Shown: positions 34,311-42,623, counted from the first letter of the stretch. The stretch: 64,000 nucleotides of DNA from Herbiconiux gentiana (GCF_024978135.1 NZ_JANTEZ010000002.1:1-64000), one strand, 5' to 3'. Numbers and translations: made by a program. The notes: generated from the sequence alone by a model not told the origin.

Positions 34311-35357
34311 TCACGGCAGCAGGATCACCTTCCCGTTCAGCGTGCGCGACTCCGCCAGCGCCAGCGCCGCACCAGCTTCCGTCAACGGGAACCGAGCCGC
34401 GATGGTGGCGGTCAGCACGCCCTGCCCGAGCAGCCCGAATACCCGGCCGAGATCGTCCTCGAGGTGCCGACGGAACCGCGCCGGGCGCAGCCGGTGGCCC
34501 GCCCACAGGTCCTAGAAGGTCGCGCGCTTCCCGTTCGGCAGCGCACTCCAGAGCAGGCCCTGCCCGATGGCCTTGAGGAACGCGCCCCAGAGTCCCGCCG
34601 AACCGCGGCTCGCCGCGTCGTCCAGCACGCCCACGATCGCGTAGGTCACGAGGGTGCCGCCCCGCGCGAGCAGCCGGAACGACATCCGCGCGATCTCGCC
34701 GCCGACGTTGTCGAACACGGCGTCCACTCCCCCGGGCGCGAGCTCCCGCACGCGCGCCTCGAGCTCGGGGTCGGCGTAGTCGACCGGCTCGACGCCCGCC
34801 GCCCGCAGCGCCTCGTGGTGCCGGGGCGATGCGGCACCGATCACCCGCACCCCCTGGTGCCGCGCCAGTTGAATCAAGATGCCCCCCACTCCGCCGTTCG
34901 CCCCGAACAGCAGCACCGTGCCGCCGCTCCGCACCCGCGCCGAGCGGTTCAGCATCTGCCACGCCGTCACGCCGTTGACGACGACGGTCTCGGCGTCCTC
35001 CGCGGAGATGCCGGCGGGGACGGGCACCGTGTCGCGCGCCTCGACCACCGCGTGGGTCGTCCAGGCGCCGGTCTTGGTCATGCTCGCGACACGGCGGCCG
35101 AGCATCCGCTCGTCACCGCCGGTGCCCACCTCGAGCACCGTGCCGACGAGGTCGTAGCCCGGCGTGAAGGGGAAGGCGGGCTGGCCGAAGTAGCGGCCCT
35201 TGCGCATCGACTGCTCGGCGAAGCTGACGCCGGTCGCTTCGACGGCGACGAGCAGCTGCCCGGGGCCCGGGGTCGGCGCCTTCTCGGTGACGACCTCGAG
35301 GCCTGCGGGCTCGACGAGGCCGGGGAGGACGATGCGGGTGATCTGATCGGTGGTCAT
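34311..35357 (-). pseudogene. Zinc-independent MDR/quinone-oxidoreductase-like gene with in-frame TAG
   Basis: The frame from the ATG at 35357 (AAGGA upstream) gives an NADPH:quinone-reductase-like medium-chain dehydrogenase: GYDLVGTVLEVG, VVVNGVTAWQML, the nucleotide-binding GANGGVGGILIQLA, and FDNVGGEIARMSFRLL. A TAG at 34512-34514 stops it after LPNGKRATF, but the same frame continues for 66 sense codons with the expected C-terminus (DLWAGHRLRPARFRRHLEDD, then GVLTATIAARFPLTEAGAAL and NGKVILLP) to a TGA at 34311. Homologues have an aromatic residue at this point, so a Tyr-to-TAG mutation is likely. The truncated form (34512-35357) would lack the last strand and helix of the catalytic domain. 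Confidence 0.85.
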
Positions 35358-35379
35358 GATGTCATTCCTTCTGGTTGTG

Positions 35380-35397
35380 TGTGACTGAACAGTCACA
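35380..35397. promoter_or_regulatory. Operator upstream of the oxidoreductase gene
   Basis: TGTGACTGAACAGTCACA, a perfect 18-base palindrome 23 bases before the oxidoreductase ATG. A related half-matching site lies at the start of the neighbouring TetR gene, so this is most likely that repressor's operator. Confidence 0.75.
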
Positions 35398-35434
35398 ACT
35401 GCGGGTGAACGAAAACGCGAGGGAGCCGGACGGG

Positions 35435-36001
35435 TCAGTCGTGCCGGATGCCGTGATCGACCACGCGCGCCCACGCCGTGTCGACGTCGGCGAGGCCGGC
35501 CTGCACCACGAGGTGGCAGAGCTGCCCGTAGGCGATGAAGCGCTGGATGGCGTCGGGGTCGGCCCCCGAGGCGTCGGCGACCGCGCGCACCACGGTGGCG
35601 AGGCCGCGGCGCACCGCGTCCTTGATCTCGGGCACGTCGCACGCGCTCTGCGCATGCACCTGCAGCGCGATCAGGCTGCGGTCGCGGATGAGCTCGATGT
35701 AGGCCTGCGTCATGCGCTCGAGGCGCTCGGTGGGGGTTCCGTCATCGCCGACGCCCGCCACGAGCGCCGCCGCGACCTGCGCGTAGCAGTCGTCGACCGC
35801 GGCCACGAACAGCCCGAGCTTGCCGTCGAACAGCCGGAACACGTAGGCCGGCGACACCTTGGCCGCCCCGGCCACCTCGGCGACCGGGGTCGCCTTGTAC
35901 CCCGACACGGCGAACACGTCGACCGCGCGGGCGACGATGCGCACCCGCTGATCCTCGGCGGTCGAGCGGATGCCCGCCCCGCGCGATCTCGTCTCAGTCA
36001 T
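35435..36001 (-). CDS. TetR family regulator of the adjacent oxidoreductase gene
   Basis: A 188-residue regulator. The DNA-binding domain spans residues about 18-65 (VAGAAKVSPAYVFRLFDGKLGLF); the ligand domain includes LIALQVHAQSACDVPEIKDAV, close to the YxDE/Rv-type TetR groups that sense quinones or thiol stress in related actinobacteria. The oxidoreductase gene lies 77 bases downstream, with a perfect palindrome between them. The ATG start overlaps its own candidate operator region, so autoregulation is likely. Confidence 0.88.
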   Translation of the reverse strand: MTETRSRGAGIRSTAEDQRVRIVARAVDVFAVSGYKATPVAEVAGAAKVSPAYVFRLFDGKLGLFVAAVDDCYAQVAAALVAGVGDDGTPTERLERMTQAYIELIRDRSLIALQVHAQSACDVPEIKDAVRRGLATVVRAVADASGADPDAIQRFIAYGQLCHLVVQAGLADVDTAWARVVDHGIRHD

Positions 36002-36006
36002 GTGAC

Positions 36007-36020
36007 TGACTGAACACTAA
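36007..36020. promoter_or_regulatory. Second operator-like site at the TetR gene start
   Basis: TGACTGAACACTAA matches 12 of 14 bases of the core of the palindrome at 35380-35397 (TGACTGAACAGTCA). It lies six bases upstream of the TetR ATG, fitting negative autoregulation. Confidence 0.6.
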
Positions 36021-36047
36021 CAAGGAGCGGGTGTCAAGCGTTCGCCC

Positions 36048-36854
36048 TCAAGAAGCCCGGCGGAGCCAGTCGTCGAAGCGGGTCGCGACGATGGTGGCGT
36101 CCGGCCCGGGGAGCAGCTCGCCGGGCTGCAGCAGGTCGCCGAAGTAGCGGGCGAGCGGGTCGGCCTCGCGCGGGTCGTCGACCGCGGCGAGCGCCCGCCC
36201 CACGAATACGCCGAGCGGGGCCCGGTCGGGGCCCGCGAACTCCGCGATGCCGCGGAGCGGCTGCCCGAGCGACACCGACACGACGGCGCGGGCGACGTCG
36301 TCGGCGGCCATCGGCTGCATGAGCGCATCCGCCACCCGCACCTCGGGACGTCGGTGACCGAGACTTCGCCCGCTCGCGCCGCCGCCGCCGCGGCTCGCGC
36401 GCCCGCCGGTCACCGTCGCCGCATCGGCGATCGACCGCAGGAACTCGAAGAACTGCGTCGCGTGCACGATCGAGTACGGCCGCCCCGAGTCCCGGAGCAG
36501 CATCTCCTGTAGGGCCTTCGCCCGGAAGTAGCCGCGCTGCGTGGTGGCGAGCCGGTCGGTGCCGACGACCGAGAGGGCGACGTGGTGACGCACCCCCGCC
36601 GCCTCACCGAAGGTGATCAGGTTGAGGGTCGAGGTCTCGAAGAACTCGGCGGCGCCCGCCTCGTCGGTGTAGCTCGAGTTCGACACGTCGATCAGCACCT
36701 CGGCGCCGTCGAGCTCAGGGGCGAGGCCTTCGCCGGTGAAGGAGTCGACCCCGGTCTCGCGCGAGGCGGCGACGGCGGTGTGGCCGGCCGCGGCCAGCTG
36801 CGACACGACCCGCGTGCCGATGAGGCCGGTGCCTCCAATGACGACGATCTTCAC
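36048..36854 (-). CDS. NmrA-like SDR oxidoreductase, paralogue A
   Basis: A 268-residue atypical short-chain dehydrogenase. The Rossmann motif is IGGTGLIG (6-13), followed by VLIDVSNSSYTDEAGAA. YSIVHATQFFEFLRSIADAATV is shared almost word for word with the upstream paralogue. Compared with that paralogue it carries an inserted Gly/Arg/Ser-rich stretch (about residues 152-172, GRASRGGGGASGR...). It lies six bases downstream of the paralogue and is co-transcribed. Such proteins are frequent targets of ECF41 sigma factors, and such a factor is encoded nearby. Confidence 0.85.
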   Translation of the reverse strand: MKIVVIGGTGLIGTRVVSQLAAAGHTAVAASRETGVDSFTGEGLAPELDGAEVLIDVSNSSYTDEAGAAEFFETSTLNLITFGEAAGVRHHVALSVVGTDRLATTQRGYFRAKALQEMLLRDSGRPYSIVHATQFFEFLRSIADAATVTGGRASRGGGGASGRSLGHRRPEVRVADALMQPMAADDVARAVVSVSLGQPLRGIAEFAGPDRAPLGVFVGRALAAVDDPREADPLARYFGDLLQPGELLPGPDATIVATRFDDWLRRAS

Positions 36855-36860
36855 GGCGGG

Positions 36861-37670
36861 CTACTCCGCCGAGGCGGGAGTCGAAGCCGACGACGCCGGC
36901 GAGACAGCCGCCGACGCCGACGCATCCCGCGCCGCCAGCCACTCGGCGAACGTGGTCTCGAACAGCTGCGCGCCCTCGCCCGGCAGCAGCATCCGCTCGC
37001 TCAGCCGCTGCCCGAAGTACGTCGCCTCGGGGTCGCTCACGACCACGCGGGTGTCGCCGGCCGCCGCCAGACCGCGCCGCACGAGCTCGTCGAGCCCGAG
37101 CTCCTCCGGTCCGGCGATCTCGACGGTGCCGTTAATCGGCTCCCCCGCGGTGACCCGCGCGACGGCCGTGGCGACGTCGTCGGCGGCCAGCGGCTGGATC
37201 AGCGCCGGCGACAGGTGCACCTCCCCTCCCACGGTCGCGGTGTCGGCGATGCTCTTCACGAACTCGAAGAACTGGGTCGCGTGCACGATCGAGTAGGGCA
37301 GCCCGCTGCCGGTGATCAGCGCCTCCTGCGCCACCTTCGCCCGCTGGTAGCCGCTGTCGGTCATCCGCTCGGCGCCGACCACCGAGAGTGCCACGTAGTG
37401 CCCGACCCCGGCCGCACGTGCCGCTTCGACGATGTTCGTGGTCGCGGTGGTGAAGAAGTGCATCACGTCGTCATCGGCGAACGACGGCGAGTTCGAGACG
37501 TCGAGCACCGTGTCGGCGCCCGCGAGCACCTCGGCGAGCCCTTCCCCCGTGAGCGTGTCGACACCCGAGCGGGGCGACGCGGCGATGGCGGTGTGTCCGT
37601 GCGCGGTGAGACGTTCGATGACCTTGGAGCCGATGAGGCCCGTGCCCCCGATGACGACGATCCTGCTCAT
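36861..37670 (-). CDS. NmrA-like SDR oxidoreductase, paralogue B
   Basis: A 269-residue protein and a tandem duplicate of the next gene. The Rossmann motif is IGGTGLIG (7-14). Further text includes VLDVSNSPSFADDDVMHFF and YSIVHATQFFEFVKSIADTATV, and it ends in an Ala/Ser/Pro-rich tail. The NAD(P)-binding site is intact; the catalytic Tyr-x-x-x-Lys of classical SDRs is replaced by YQRAKVAQE, which keeps the spacing. A promoter element shared with the sigma-factor gene lies 50 bases upstream. Confidence 0.87.
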   Translation of the reverse strand: MSRIVVIGGTGLIGSKVIERLTAHGHTAIAASPRSGVDTLTGEGLAEVLAGADTVLDVSNSPSFADDDVMHFFTTATTNIVEAARAAGVGHYVALSVVGAERMTDSGYQRAKVAQEALITGSGLPYSIVHATQFFEFVKSIADTATVGGEVHLSPALIQPLAADDVATAVARVTAGEPINGTVEIAGPEELGLDELVRRGLAAAGDTRVVVSDPEATYFGQRLSERMLLPGEGAQLFETTFAEWLAARDASASAAVSPASSASTPASAE

Positions 37671-37719
37671 GGTGATGCCCTTCGTTCTGCGGCGCGGGGC
37701 CCGTCCCCGCCCGTCTGCC

Positions 37720-37753
37720 AGCTAGGACCGCGCAGCCACCCGGGCTGTGACGG
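37720..37753 (-). promoter_or_regulatory. ECF-sigma-type promoter of the SDR operon
   Basis: On the minus strand this reads CCGTCACAG, then CGGG-GGCTGC, then GTCCTAGCT. It matches 28 of 34 ungapped positions of the element upstream of the sigma-factor gene (39077-39110). The left part resembles the GTCACA -35 box of ECF41 promoters. Confidence 0.7.
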
Positions 37754-37793
37754 GCTTACGCGCATCCGTCGCCCGTCACGACCGGCGAGCCGC

Positions 37794-38129
37794 TCACCAC
37801 CACCGGGCCAGCTTCGCGGAGGCGGTGACGAGCCAGACCCGCACCACCGAGTCGTGCTCGACCTCGGCCAGCACGACGGCGACGACCCGCCCGCCCCGCC
37901 GCGCGACGAGGCCGCTCTGGCCGTTGACGGAGTGCGCGTGCAGCTCGGCCCCGTCGAGCTCACCGAGCAGCACCCGCGCGACCGGCACGCGTCCGCGGAC
38001 CGGCGTCGCCGCGCGCCCCCGGTCGGCCACGAGCCCCACGGACCCGTCGAGCACGGCCTCCAGCGCCGGCCGGTCGGCGAGCGCCAGGGCGAGCCGCAGT
38101 TCCCGCAGCGCGGCGGGCTCAGCGCCCAC
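37794..38129 (-). CDS. Stand-alone NTF2/SnoaL-like domain next to the sigma factor
   Basis: A 111-residue protein from a GTG start that overlaps the end of the sigma-factor gene by 11 bases. Its layout (LRLALALADRPALEAVLDGSV, then a strand with VRGRVPVARVLLGEL, then VNGQSGLVARRGGRVVAVVL and terminal LVTASAKLARWW) follows the C-terminal NTF2-like domain of the sigma factor itself, including the terminal AKL motif. It is most likely a duplicated sensor domain, by comparison of the two sequences. A direct ligand-binding or anti-sigma-like role is possible. Confidence 0.65.
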   Translation of the reverse strand: MGAEPAALRELRLALALADRPALEAVLDGSVGLVADRGRAATPVRGRVPVARVLLGELDGAELHAHSVNGQSGLVARRGGRVVAVVLAEVEHDSVVRVWLVTASAKLARWW

Positions 38130-39033
38130 CGGGCACGGCCGCGCTGAGCTTTGCGGGGTTCATCATCCAGAGCACCTGCTCGATGCCGTCGGCCGAGGCG
38201 ACCACCGTCACCAGGGCGAACGGATGCTCGTCCGCGCCCTGCCGCAGCACCGCCGTCGCCTGCCCGTTCACCTGGCTCGTCGAGATCGAGACCCCCTGCC
38301 AGAACCGCTCGTGGAAGGCGCGCACGAACTTCGCCACCCGCAGCCGCCCGAAGACCGGGATGCGCGACGCCCGCACCACGCCACCGCCGTCGGAGTACGA
38401 CACGACGTCGGCCGCCAGCACCCGCTCGAGGGCCTCGAGGTCTCCGCCCTGCGCGGCGCTGACGAACGCGGTGAGCAGCCGCTCCTGCTCCCGGCCCGAC
38501 ACCGCTCGCGCGGTGGCGGCCTGCAGGTGCTTCTTCGCCCGGCTGACGAGCTGACGGCAGGCCGGTTCCGACAGCTGCACGACCTCGGCGATCTGCCCGT
38601 AGGAGTAGTCGAAGGCCTCACGCAGCACGTAGGCCGCCCGCTCGGTGGGGGTCAACCGTTCGAGCATCAGCAGCACGGCGAAGCTCAGCGCCTCCGCACG
38701 CTCCGCGCCGAGCGTCGGGTCGTCGCTCGTGTCGACGGGCTCCGGCAGCCACGGCCCCACGTACGACTCGTGCCGCGCCCGGGCGCTCGTGGCGGCGGTG
38801 ATGGCGAGCCGCGTGGTCGTCGTGGCGAGGAACGCCGCCGGGTTCAGCACGGCATCGCGGTCGGTCGACTGCCAGCGCAGCCAGGCCTCCTGCACGATGT
38901 CCTCCGCCTCGGAGGCGCTGCCGAGCATGCGGTACGCGATGCCGAACAGCCGTCCCCGGTTCGCCCCGAACACTTCGAGGGCGGCGGCCCACCCGTCGTC
39001 GCCCGCACTCTGCCGCGCCGCATCCTGCACCAT
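38119..39033 (-). CDS. ECF41/SigJ-type RNA polymerase sigma factor
   Basis: A 304-residue sigma factor. Region 2 is RLFGIAYRMLGSASEAEDIVQEAWLRW; region 4 includes LTPTERAAYVLREAFDYSYGQIA and the helix-turn-helix SEPACRQLVSRAKKHL. A SnoaL-like C-terminal domain follows, with DVVSYSDGGGVVRASRIP (the DGGGK-type motif of ECF41) and the terminal NPAKL motif (NPDKL in the family). In ECF41 members this domain regulates activity in place of an anti-sigma factor. Its probable targets, two SDR genes, lie downstream with a matching promoter. Confidence 0.92.
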   Translation of the reverse strand: MVQDAARQSAGDDGWAAALEVFGANRGRLFGIAYRMLGSASEAEDIVQEAWLRWQSTDRDAVLNPAAFLATTTTRLAITAATSARARHESYVGPWLPEPVDTSDDPTLGAERAEALSFAVLLMLERLTPTERAAYVLREAFDYSYGQIAEVVQLSEPACRQLVSRAKKHLQAATARAVSGREQERLLTAFVSAAQGGDLEALERVLAADVVSYSDGGGVVRASRIPVFGRLRVAKFVRAFHERFWQGVSISTSQVNGQATAVLRQGADEHPFALVTVVASADGIEQVLWMMNPAKLSAAVPGGR

Positions 39034-39076
39034 CGCGCCTCCTCCCTGCCGGCGGCGTCACCCCGACGCCGTCACG

Positions 39077-39110
39077 AGCTACGACTGTGCAGCCCCCCGT
39101 TCTGTGACGG
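39077..39110 (-). promoter_or_regulatory. Autoregulated ECF-type promoter of the sigma gene
   Basis: On the minus strand this reads CCGTCACAG, then CGGG-GGCTGC, then GTCGTAGCT, 44 bases before the sigma-factor ATG. It is the same element as at 37720-37753 (28 of 34 bases), indicating that the sigma factor transcribes its own gene. Confidence 0.7.
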
Positions 39111-39165
39111 TATCCCCTCGATCGGTCGCACGCCGATATCGGGCACGTCCGCGCATACTGGAACG

Positions 39166-40587
39166 ATGGGCGGGGAGCGGACGACGGCACCCTGGGTGAC
39201 GCTCGCCGAGCCGGCCGCCGCGGGCCGGCGAGCCGGGGGCGGCCGCGCCGGCGCCACCCGGCGCGCCCTGGTGGTACGCCTCGTCGCCGCCGCGGCCCTC
39301 GTGGTCTTCGTCGTGGTCGCGGTCGGCGTGCTGGTGGCGCGTCGCCTCGCCGAGGACGAGGCCGTGAACGACGCCGCCCGCTCGGTCGAGCTGCTCGCCG
39401 ACGTGGTGGTCGAGCCGGCCCTCGGCGCCGGGCTCGTCAGCGGAGAGACCGATCGGGCGGCCTTCGACGAGCTGATCCGCGCCCGCGTGATCGGCGACGA
39501 CGTCGTGCGGGTCAAGCTCTGGAACGCCGACGGCACCATCCTCTACTCCGACGAGCCCCGCCTGATCGGCGAGACCTTCGGCCTCGACGAGGAGGAGCTC
39601 GAGGTGCTCGAGGGCGGCGGGGTCGAATCCGAGGTGTCCGACCTGAGCGCCCCCGAGAACCGCTTCGAGCGCGGTCGCGGCACGCTGCTCGAGGCCTACC
39701 ACTCGGTCGCCACCGGCGACGGCGAGAAGCTGCTCTTCGAGGCCTACTTCCCTTACGACCGCGTGTCTGCCCGCACGAGCGAGCTCTGGACCGCCTTCTC
39801 CCTGCTCTCGGCCGGCAGCGTGCTCGCCCTGCTCGTGCTGCTGACGCCGGTGGGCCGCCGCCTGTTCGTGCTGGCGCGCCGGGCGCAGGCCGAGCGCGAG
39901 GCGATGCTGCTACGGGCGGTCGACGCCTCATCGAGCGAGCGGATGCGCATCGCCGGCCGCCTGCACGACGGTGCGATCCAGGACCTCACCGCGAGCATCC
40001 TCGCCCTGCGCTCGGCCGCGTCCACCGCGCGGCGGGGCGGCGACGAGCCGCTCGCCGGCCGGCTCGACGACGCCACCGCCACGCTGCACGCGAACCTCGG
40101 AGGCCTCCGCACGCTGCTCGTCGACCTCTACCCGCCGAGCCTCACCGCCGCCGGCATCCGGCCGGCCCTCGACGACCTCGCCGCGGCGGTGCGCGGCCGC
40201 GGCGTCGAGGTGCGCATCGTCGAGGGCCCGCACCGCGCGCTGCACCCCGACGAGGCGCGGCTGGTCTTTCGCGTCGTGCGCGAGGTGCTCGCGAACGTCG
40301 TGAAGCACGCGCGCGCGACCACGGCGACCGTCGAGCTCTCAGAAGCGCCGGCCTCCCGCGGCCGCGGCCGGTCGGAGTCGGTGCTGGTCGAGATCAGCGA
40401 CGACGGCCGCGGCTTCGATCCGCAGCTCCTCCGCTCCCCCGCGTCCGGGCACGTGGGCATCCCGCTGCTGGTCGACGCCGTGCAGAGCGCCGGGGCCGGG
40501 CTCGCGGTCTCCAGCACGGCCGGCGGCGGCACCCGCTGGCGACTCGAGCTGCCCGGCTCGCCAGCACCGAAGGGGGGCGAGGCATGA
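39166..40587 (+). CDS. Membrane sensor histidine kinase (HisKA_3, NarX/DesK-like)
   Basis: A 473-residue kinase. The first membrane helix is near residues 35-58 (LVVRLVAAAALVVFVVVAVG), followed by an extracellular domain of about 160 residues (VKLWNADGTILYSDEP), a second helix (LLSAGSVLALLVLLTPV), the acceptor motif GRLHDGAIQDLTASILALR with His-Asp, and an HATPase domain with N box EVLANVVKHA, G1 ISDDGRGFDP and G2 GHVGIPLL. It is co-transcribed with the response regulator (ATGA overlap). Confidence 0.93.
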   Translation: MGGERTTAPWVTLAEPAAAGRRAGGGRAGATRRALVVRLVAAAALVVFVVVAVGVLVARRLAEDEAVNDAARSVELLADVVVEPALGAGLVSGETDRAAFDELIRARVIGDDVVRVKLWNADGTILYSDEPRLIGETFGLDEEELEVLEGGGVESEVSDLSAPENRFERGRGTLLEAYHSVATGDGEKLLFEAYFPYDRVSARTSELWTAFSLLSAGSVLALLVLLTPVGRRLFVLARRAQAEREAMLLRAVDASSSERMRIAGRLHDGAIQDLTASILALRSAASTARRGGDEPLAGRLDDATATLHANLGGLRTLLVDLYPPSLTAAGIRPALDDLAAAVRGRGVEVRIVEGPHRALHPDEARLVFRVVREVLANVVKHARATTATVELSEAPASRGRGRSESVLVEISDDGRGFDPQLLRSPASGHVGIPLLVDAVQSAGAGLAVSSTAGGGTRWRLELPGSPAPKGGEA

Positions 40588-41249
40588 CGGCGGTGAAGGT
40601 GGCCCTGGTCGACGATCATCCGCTCGTGCGCGCCGGCCTGGCCGCGCTGCTCGCCGAGGTCGGCGGCATCGTGGTGGTGGGCGAGGCCTCCGACGGCGGC
40701 GACGCCCTCGCGCTGATCGAGCGCACCCGCCCCGACGTGCTGCTGATGGACCTGTCGATGCCGGGCACGGGCGGCGTCGAGGCCACCGGGATCGTGCGGC
40801 GCGAGCATCCGGAGCTCGCCGTGCTGATCGTGACCTCGTCGCACGCGGGCGACGACCTGCGGGCGGCCCTCGCCGCCGGGGCCACCGGCTACGTGGTGAA
40901 GGATGCGGAGCCGGCCGAGATCGCCGCCGCCGTGCACGCCGCCGCCCGGGGCCGCCGCCCGATCGACCCGCGCGTGACGCACGCCCTGCTGCCCGACGCG
41001 GGCCGCGCATCCGCCCCCCGACCCGGTGCCGACCGAGGCGACCCCGACGAGCCCCTCGACCGGCTGCTCAAGGGACGCGAGGCCGAGGTGCTCACCCTGC
41101 TCGCCCGGGGCCTGGCGAACAAGCAGATCGCCCACGAGCTGGGCATCGCCGAGCGCACGGTCAAGGTGCACGTGGGCAGCATCTTCCGCCGGCTGGGCGT
41201 CGGCGACCGCGTCAGCGCGGCGCTCTGGGCGCGCGAGAACGGGTACTAG
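40584..41249 (+). CDS. NarL/FixJ-type response regulator
   Basis: A 221-residue regulator. The receiver domain has DDHPLVRAGL, the phospho-acceptor Asp in DVLLMDLSMPG (about residue 54) and the Lys in GYVVKDAE. The C-terminal LuxR helix-turn-helix is LKGREAEVLTLLARGLANK then GIAERTVKVHVGSIFRRLGV. It is the partner of the kinase upstream. Its targets are unknown; the secreted-protein gene at 41342 is the nearest downstream candidate. Confidence 0.93.
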   Translation: MTAVKVALVDDHPLVRAGLAALLAEVGGIVVVGEASDGGDALALIERTRPDVLLMDLSMPGTGGVEATGIVRREHPELAVLIVTSSHAGDDLRAALAAGATGYVVKDAEPAEIAAAVHAAARGRRPIDPRVTHALLPDAGRASAPRPGADRGDPDEPLDRLLKGREAEVLTLLARGLANKQIAHELGIAERTVKVHVGSIFRRLGVGDRVSAALWARENGY

Positions 41250-41341
41250 TACCTACGTCGTATCGACGCCGGCGAGCGCATCACCGAGGCTGAAGGCACA
41301 CGGCACCCGCCGTCACCTCGCTCTCGACCGAAGGACCAGCG

Positions 41342-42217
41342 ATGAACACGCACCGCATCCGCCGAGCCTCCCGGGCGGCCCTCGCCGCCATTGCCATCGC
41401 TGCCGCCGCCCTCACCGGCGCCTTCGCCGCAGCCGCCCCCGCCTCGGCCAAGCCCTCTGCGGGCGGCGGCGACTACGCCGTCACCGTCAACGGCACCACC
41501 TACAACCCGGCCCCGGGCAAGGACGTCAAGCTGCAGGACCTGGCGGCCTCGGGCAGCGTCACCGTGAAGGGCCTGAACAACACCTTCCGCATCGACACGA
41601 AGACGCTCGGCGTCTACGACTACACGCTGACGGGGGCTCCGGATGCGCTGCGGATGGTCACCCAGCCCACCGTCGTCTTCGCCTCCAAGGTGCCGACCCT
41701 CACGCCCGCCCAGATCGGCACCGTGAAGATCAAGCAGCTCGAGGTGAAGGACGACACCCTCGTCGTGATCTTCACGGCGGCCGCCGGCAAATTCAAGATC
41801 CAGGCGAAGGACGGCGCCCAGGGCGGCATCTTCCAGATGGAGCCCGAGTTCGCCCAGCCCGTCGAGCTCGTGCACACCCTCGGCCCTGGCCTGTTCTACT
41901 TCGTCAACCAGTACACGGGCAAGATCAACTTCGGCAACGGCGTCGACGCCGTCACCCCCGCCCAGAGCGCGACCGGCTTCCACCAGATGCTGCTCGGCAA
42001 GGACAGCCCCCAGGTCGCCACGAAGACCTTCCAGAGCGGCACGGTCACCAAGTGGCTCGTGACCTCGGGCGGCCGCCTCGGCGGAGTGCTCGGCGAGGAC
42101 GCCGTCGAGCTCTCGCAGGGCGCCACCAACTGCACCAGCCAGTGCCAGGCGCAGAACCAGATCAAGGGCTCGCTGCCGGTCCCGCCCGACCCGACCAACC
42201 CCACCCCGATCGGCTGA
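41342..42217 (+). CDS. Secreted protein of unknown function
   Basis: A 291-residue exported protein. A Sec-type signal peptide (RRASRAALAAIAIAAAALTG, cleaved near APASAKP) precedes a beta-rich domain with Lys/Thr-rich text, such as DYAVTVNGTTYNPAPGKDVK and LNNTFRIDTKTLGVYDYTLTG. Two cysteines close together (NCTSQCQAQ) lie near the C-terminus, which ends in a Pro-rich tail. I recognise no family. It follows the two-component genes by 92 bases and has its own ribosome-binding site (GAAGGA). Confidence 0.75.
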   Translation: MNTHRIRRASRAALAAIAIAAAALTGAFAAAAPASAKPSAGGGDYAVTVNGTTYNPAPGKDVKLQDLAASGSVTVKGLNNTFRIDTKTLGVYDYTLTGAPDALRMVTQPTVVFASKVPTLTPAQIGTVKIKQLEVKDDTLVVIFTAAAGKFKIQAKDGAQGGIFQMEPEFAQPVELVHTLGPGLFYFVNQYTGKINFGNGVDAVTPAQSATGFHQMLLGKDSPQVATKTFQSGTVTKWLVTSGGRLGGVLGEDAVELSQGATNCTSQCQAQNQIKGSLPVPPDPTNPTPIG

Positions 42218-42238
42218 CGCCGCTAGCTCCCCCGCCCC

Positions 42239-42269
42239 GGCCCGGCCGCGCACCCCGCGCGGCCGGGCC
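42239..42269. terminator. Bidirectional terminator hairpin
   Basis: A perfect 13-base stem GGCCCGGCCGCGC / GCGCGGCCGGGCC with a 5-base loop between two convergent genes. It lacks a T-run but is very stable. Confidence 0.65.
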
Positions 42270-42278
42270 TTCGGCGTT

Positions 42279-42623
42279 CTAGGTTAGGTACGTCCCTTGG
42301 TGGAACCGCACTCGCGGCCCCTCCCCGCCCACCTCCCAGAGCGACGAGTGCCGGCTGTCGCGCTCGGCCCCGTGCACCCGGTACGTCACGAGCACGAGGC
42401 CCGGCGCGACCTCGTCGGCCGCCCACTCCGAGGTCTCCGGATGCTCGCGCCCCTCCTCCGCGGCGAGCGCCGCCACGATCTCGTCCCGCCCCCACAGCCG
42501 CCCCGACCGCCCGATCTCGACGAAGCCCTCGGCCAGCAGCGCCCGCACCCGCGCCGGATCCCTCCGCACCTCCGGCGACAGCAGCGCTTCCTCGCCCCGC
42601 CGCGCCTCCTCGCCCCCGCTCAT
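42279..42623 (-). CDS. DUF4440/NTF2-like protein
   Basis: A 114-residue protein of the NTF2/SnoaL fold. It opens with EEALLSPEVRRDPARVRALLAEGFVEIG, continues with GRSGRLWGRDEIVAAL and ends with RHSSLWEVGGEGPRVRFHQG, which is the usual DUF4440 layout (LL...dF.eiG.sG). The ATG overlaps the stop of the upstream membrane-protein gene (ATGA). The substrate is unknown. Confidence 0.82.
   Translation of the reverse strand: MSGGEEARRGEEALLSPEVRRDPARVRALLAEGFVEIGRSGRLWGRDEIVAALAAEEGREHPETSEWAADEVAPGLVLVTYRVHGAERDSRHSSLWEVGGEGPRVRFHQGTYLT

Noticed and set aside
36350-36415. Insert in SDR paralogue A considered as a mobile element scar
   Set aside because: It is about 60 bases, in frame, and has no inverted ends or target duplication that I can see; a weak resemblance to bases near 11635 is within chance for GC-rich DNA.
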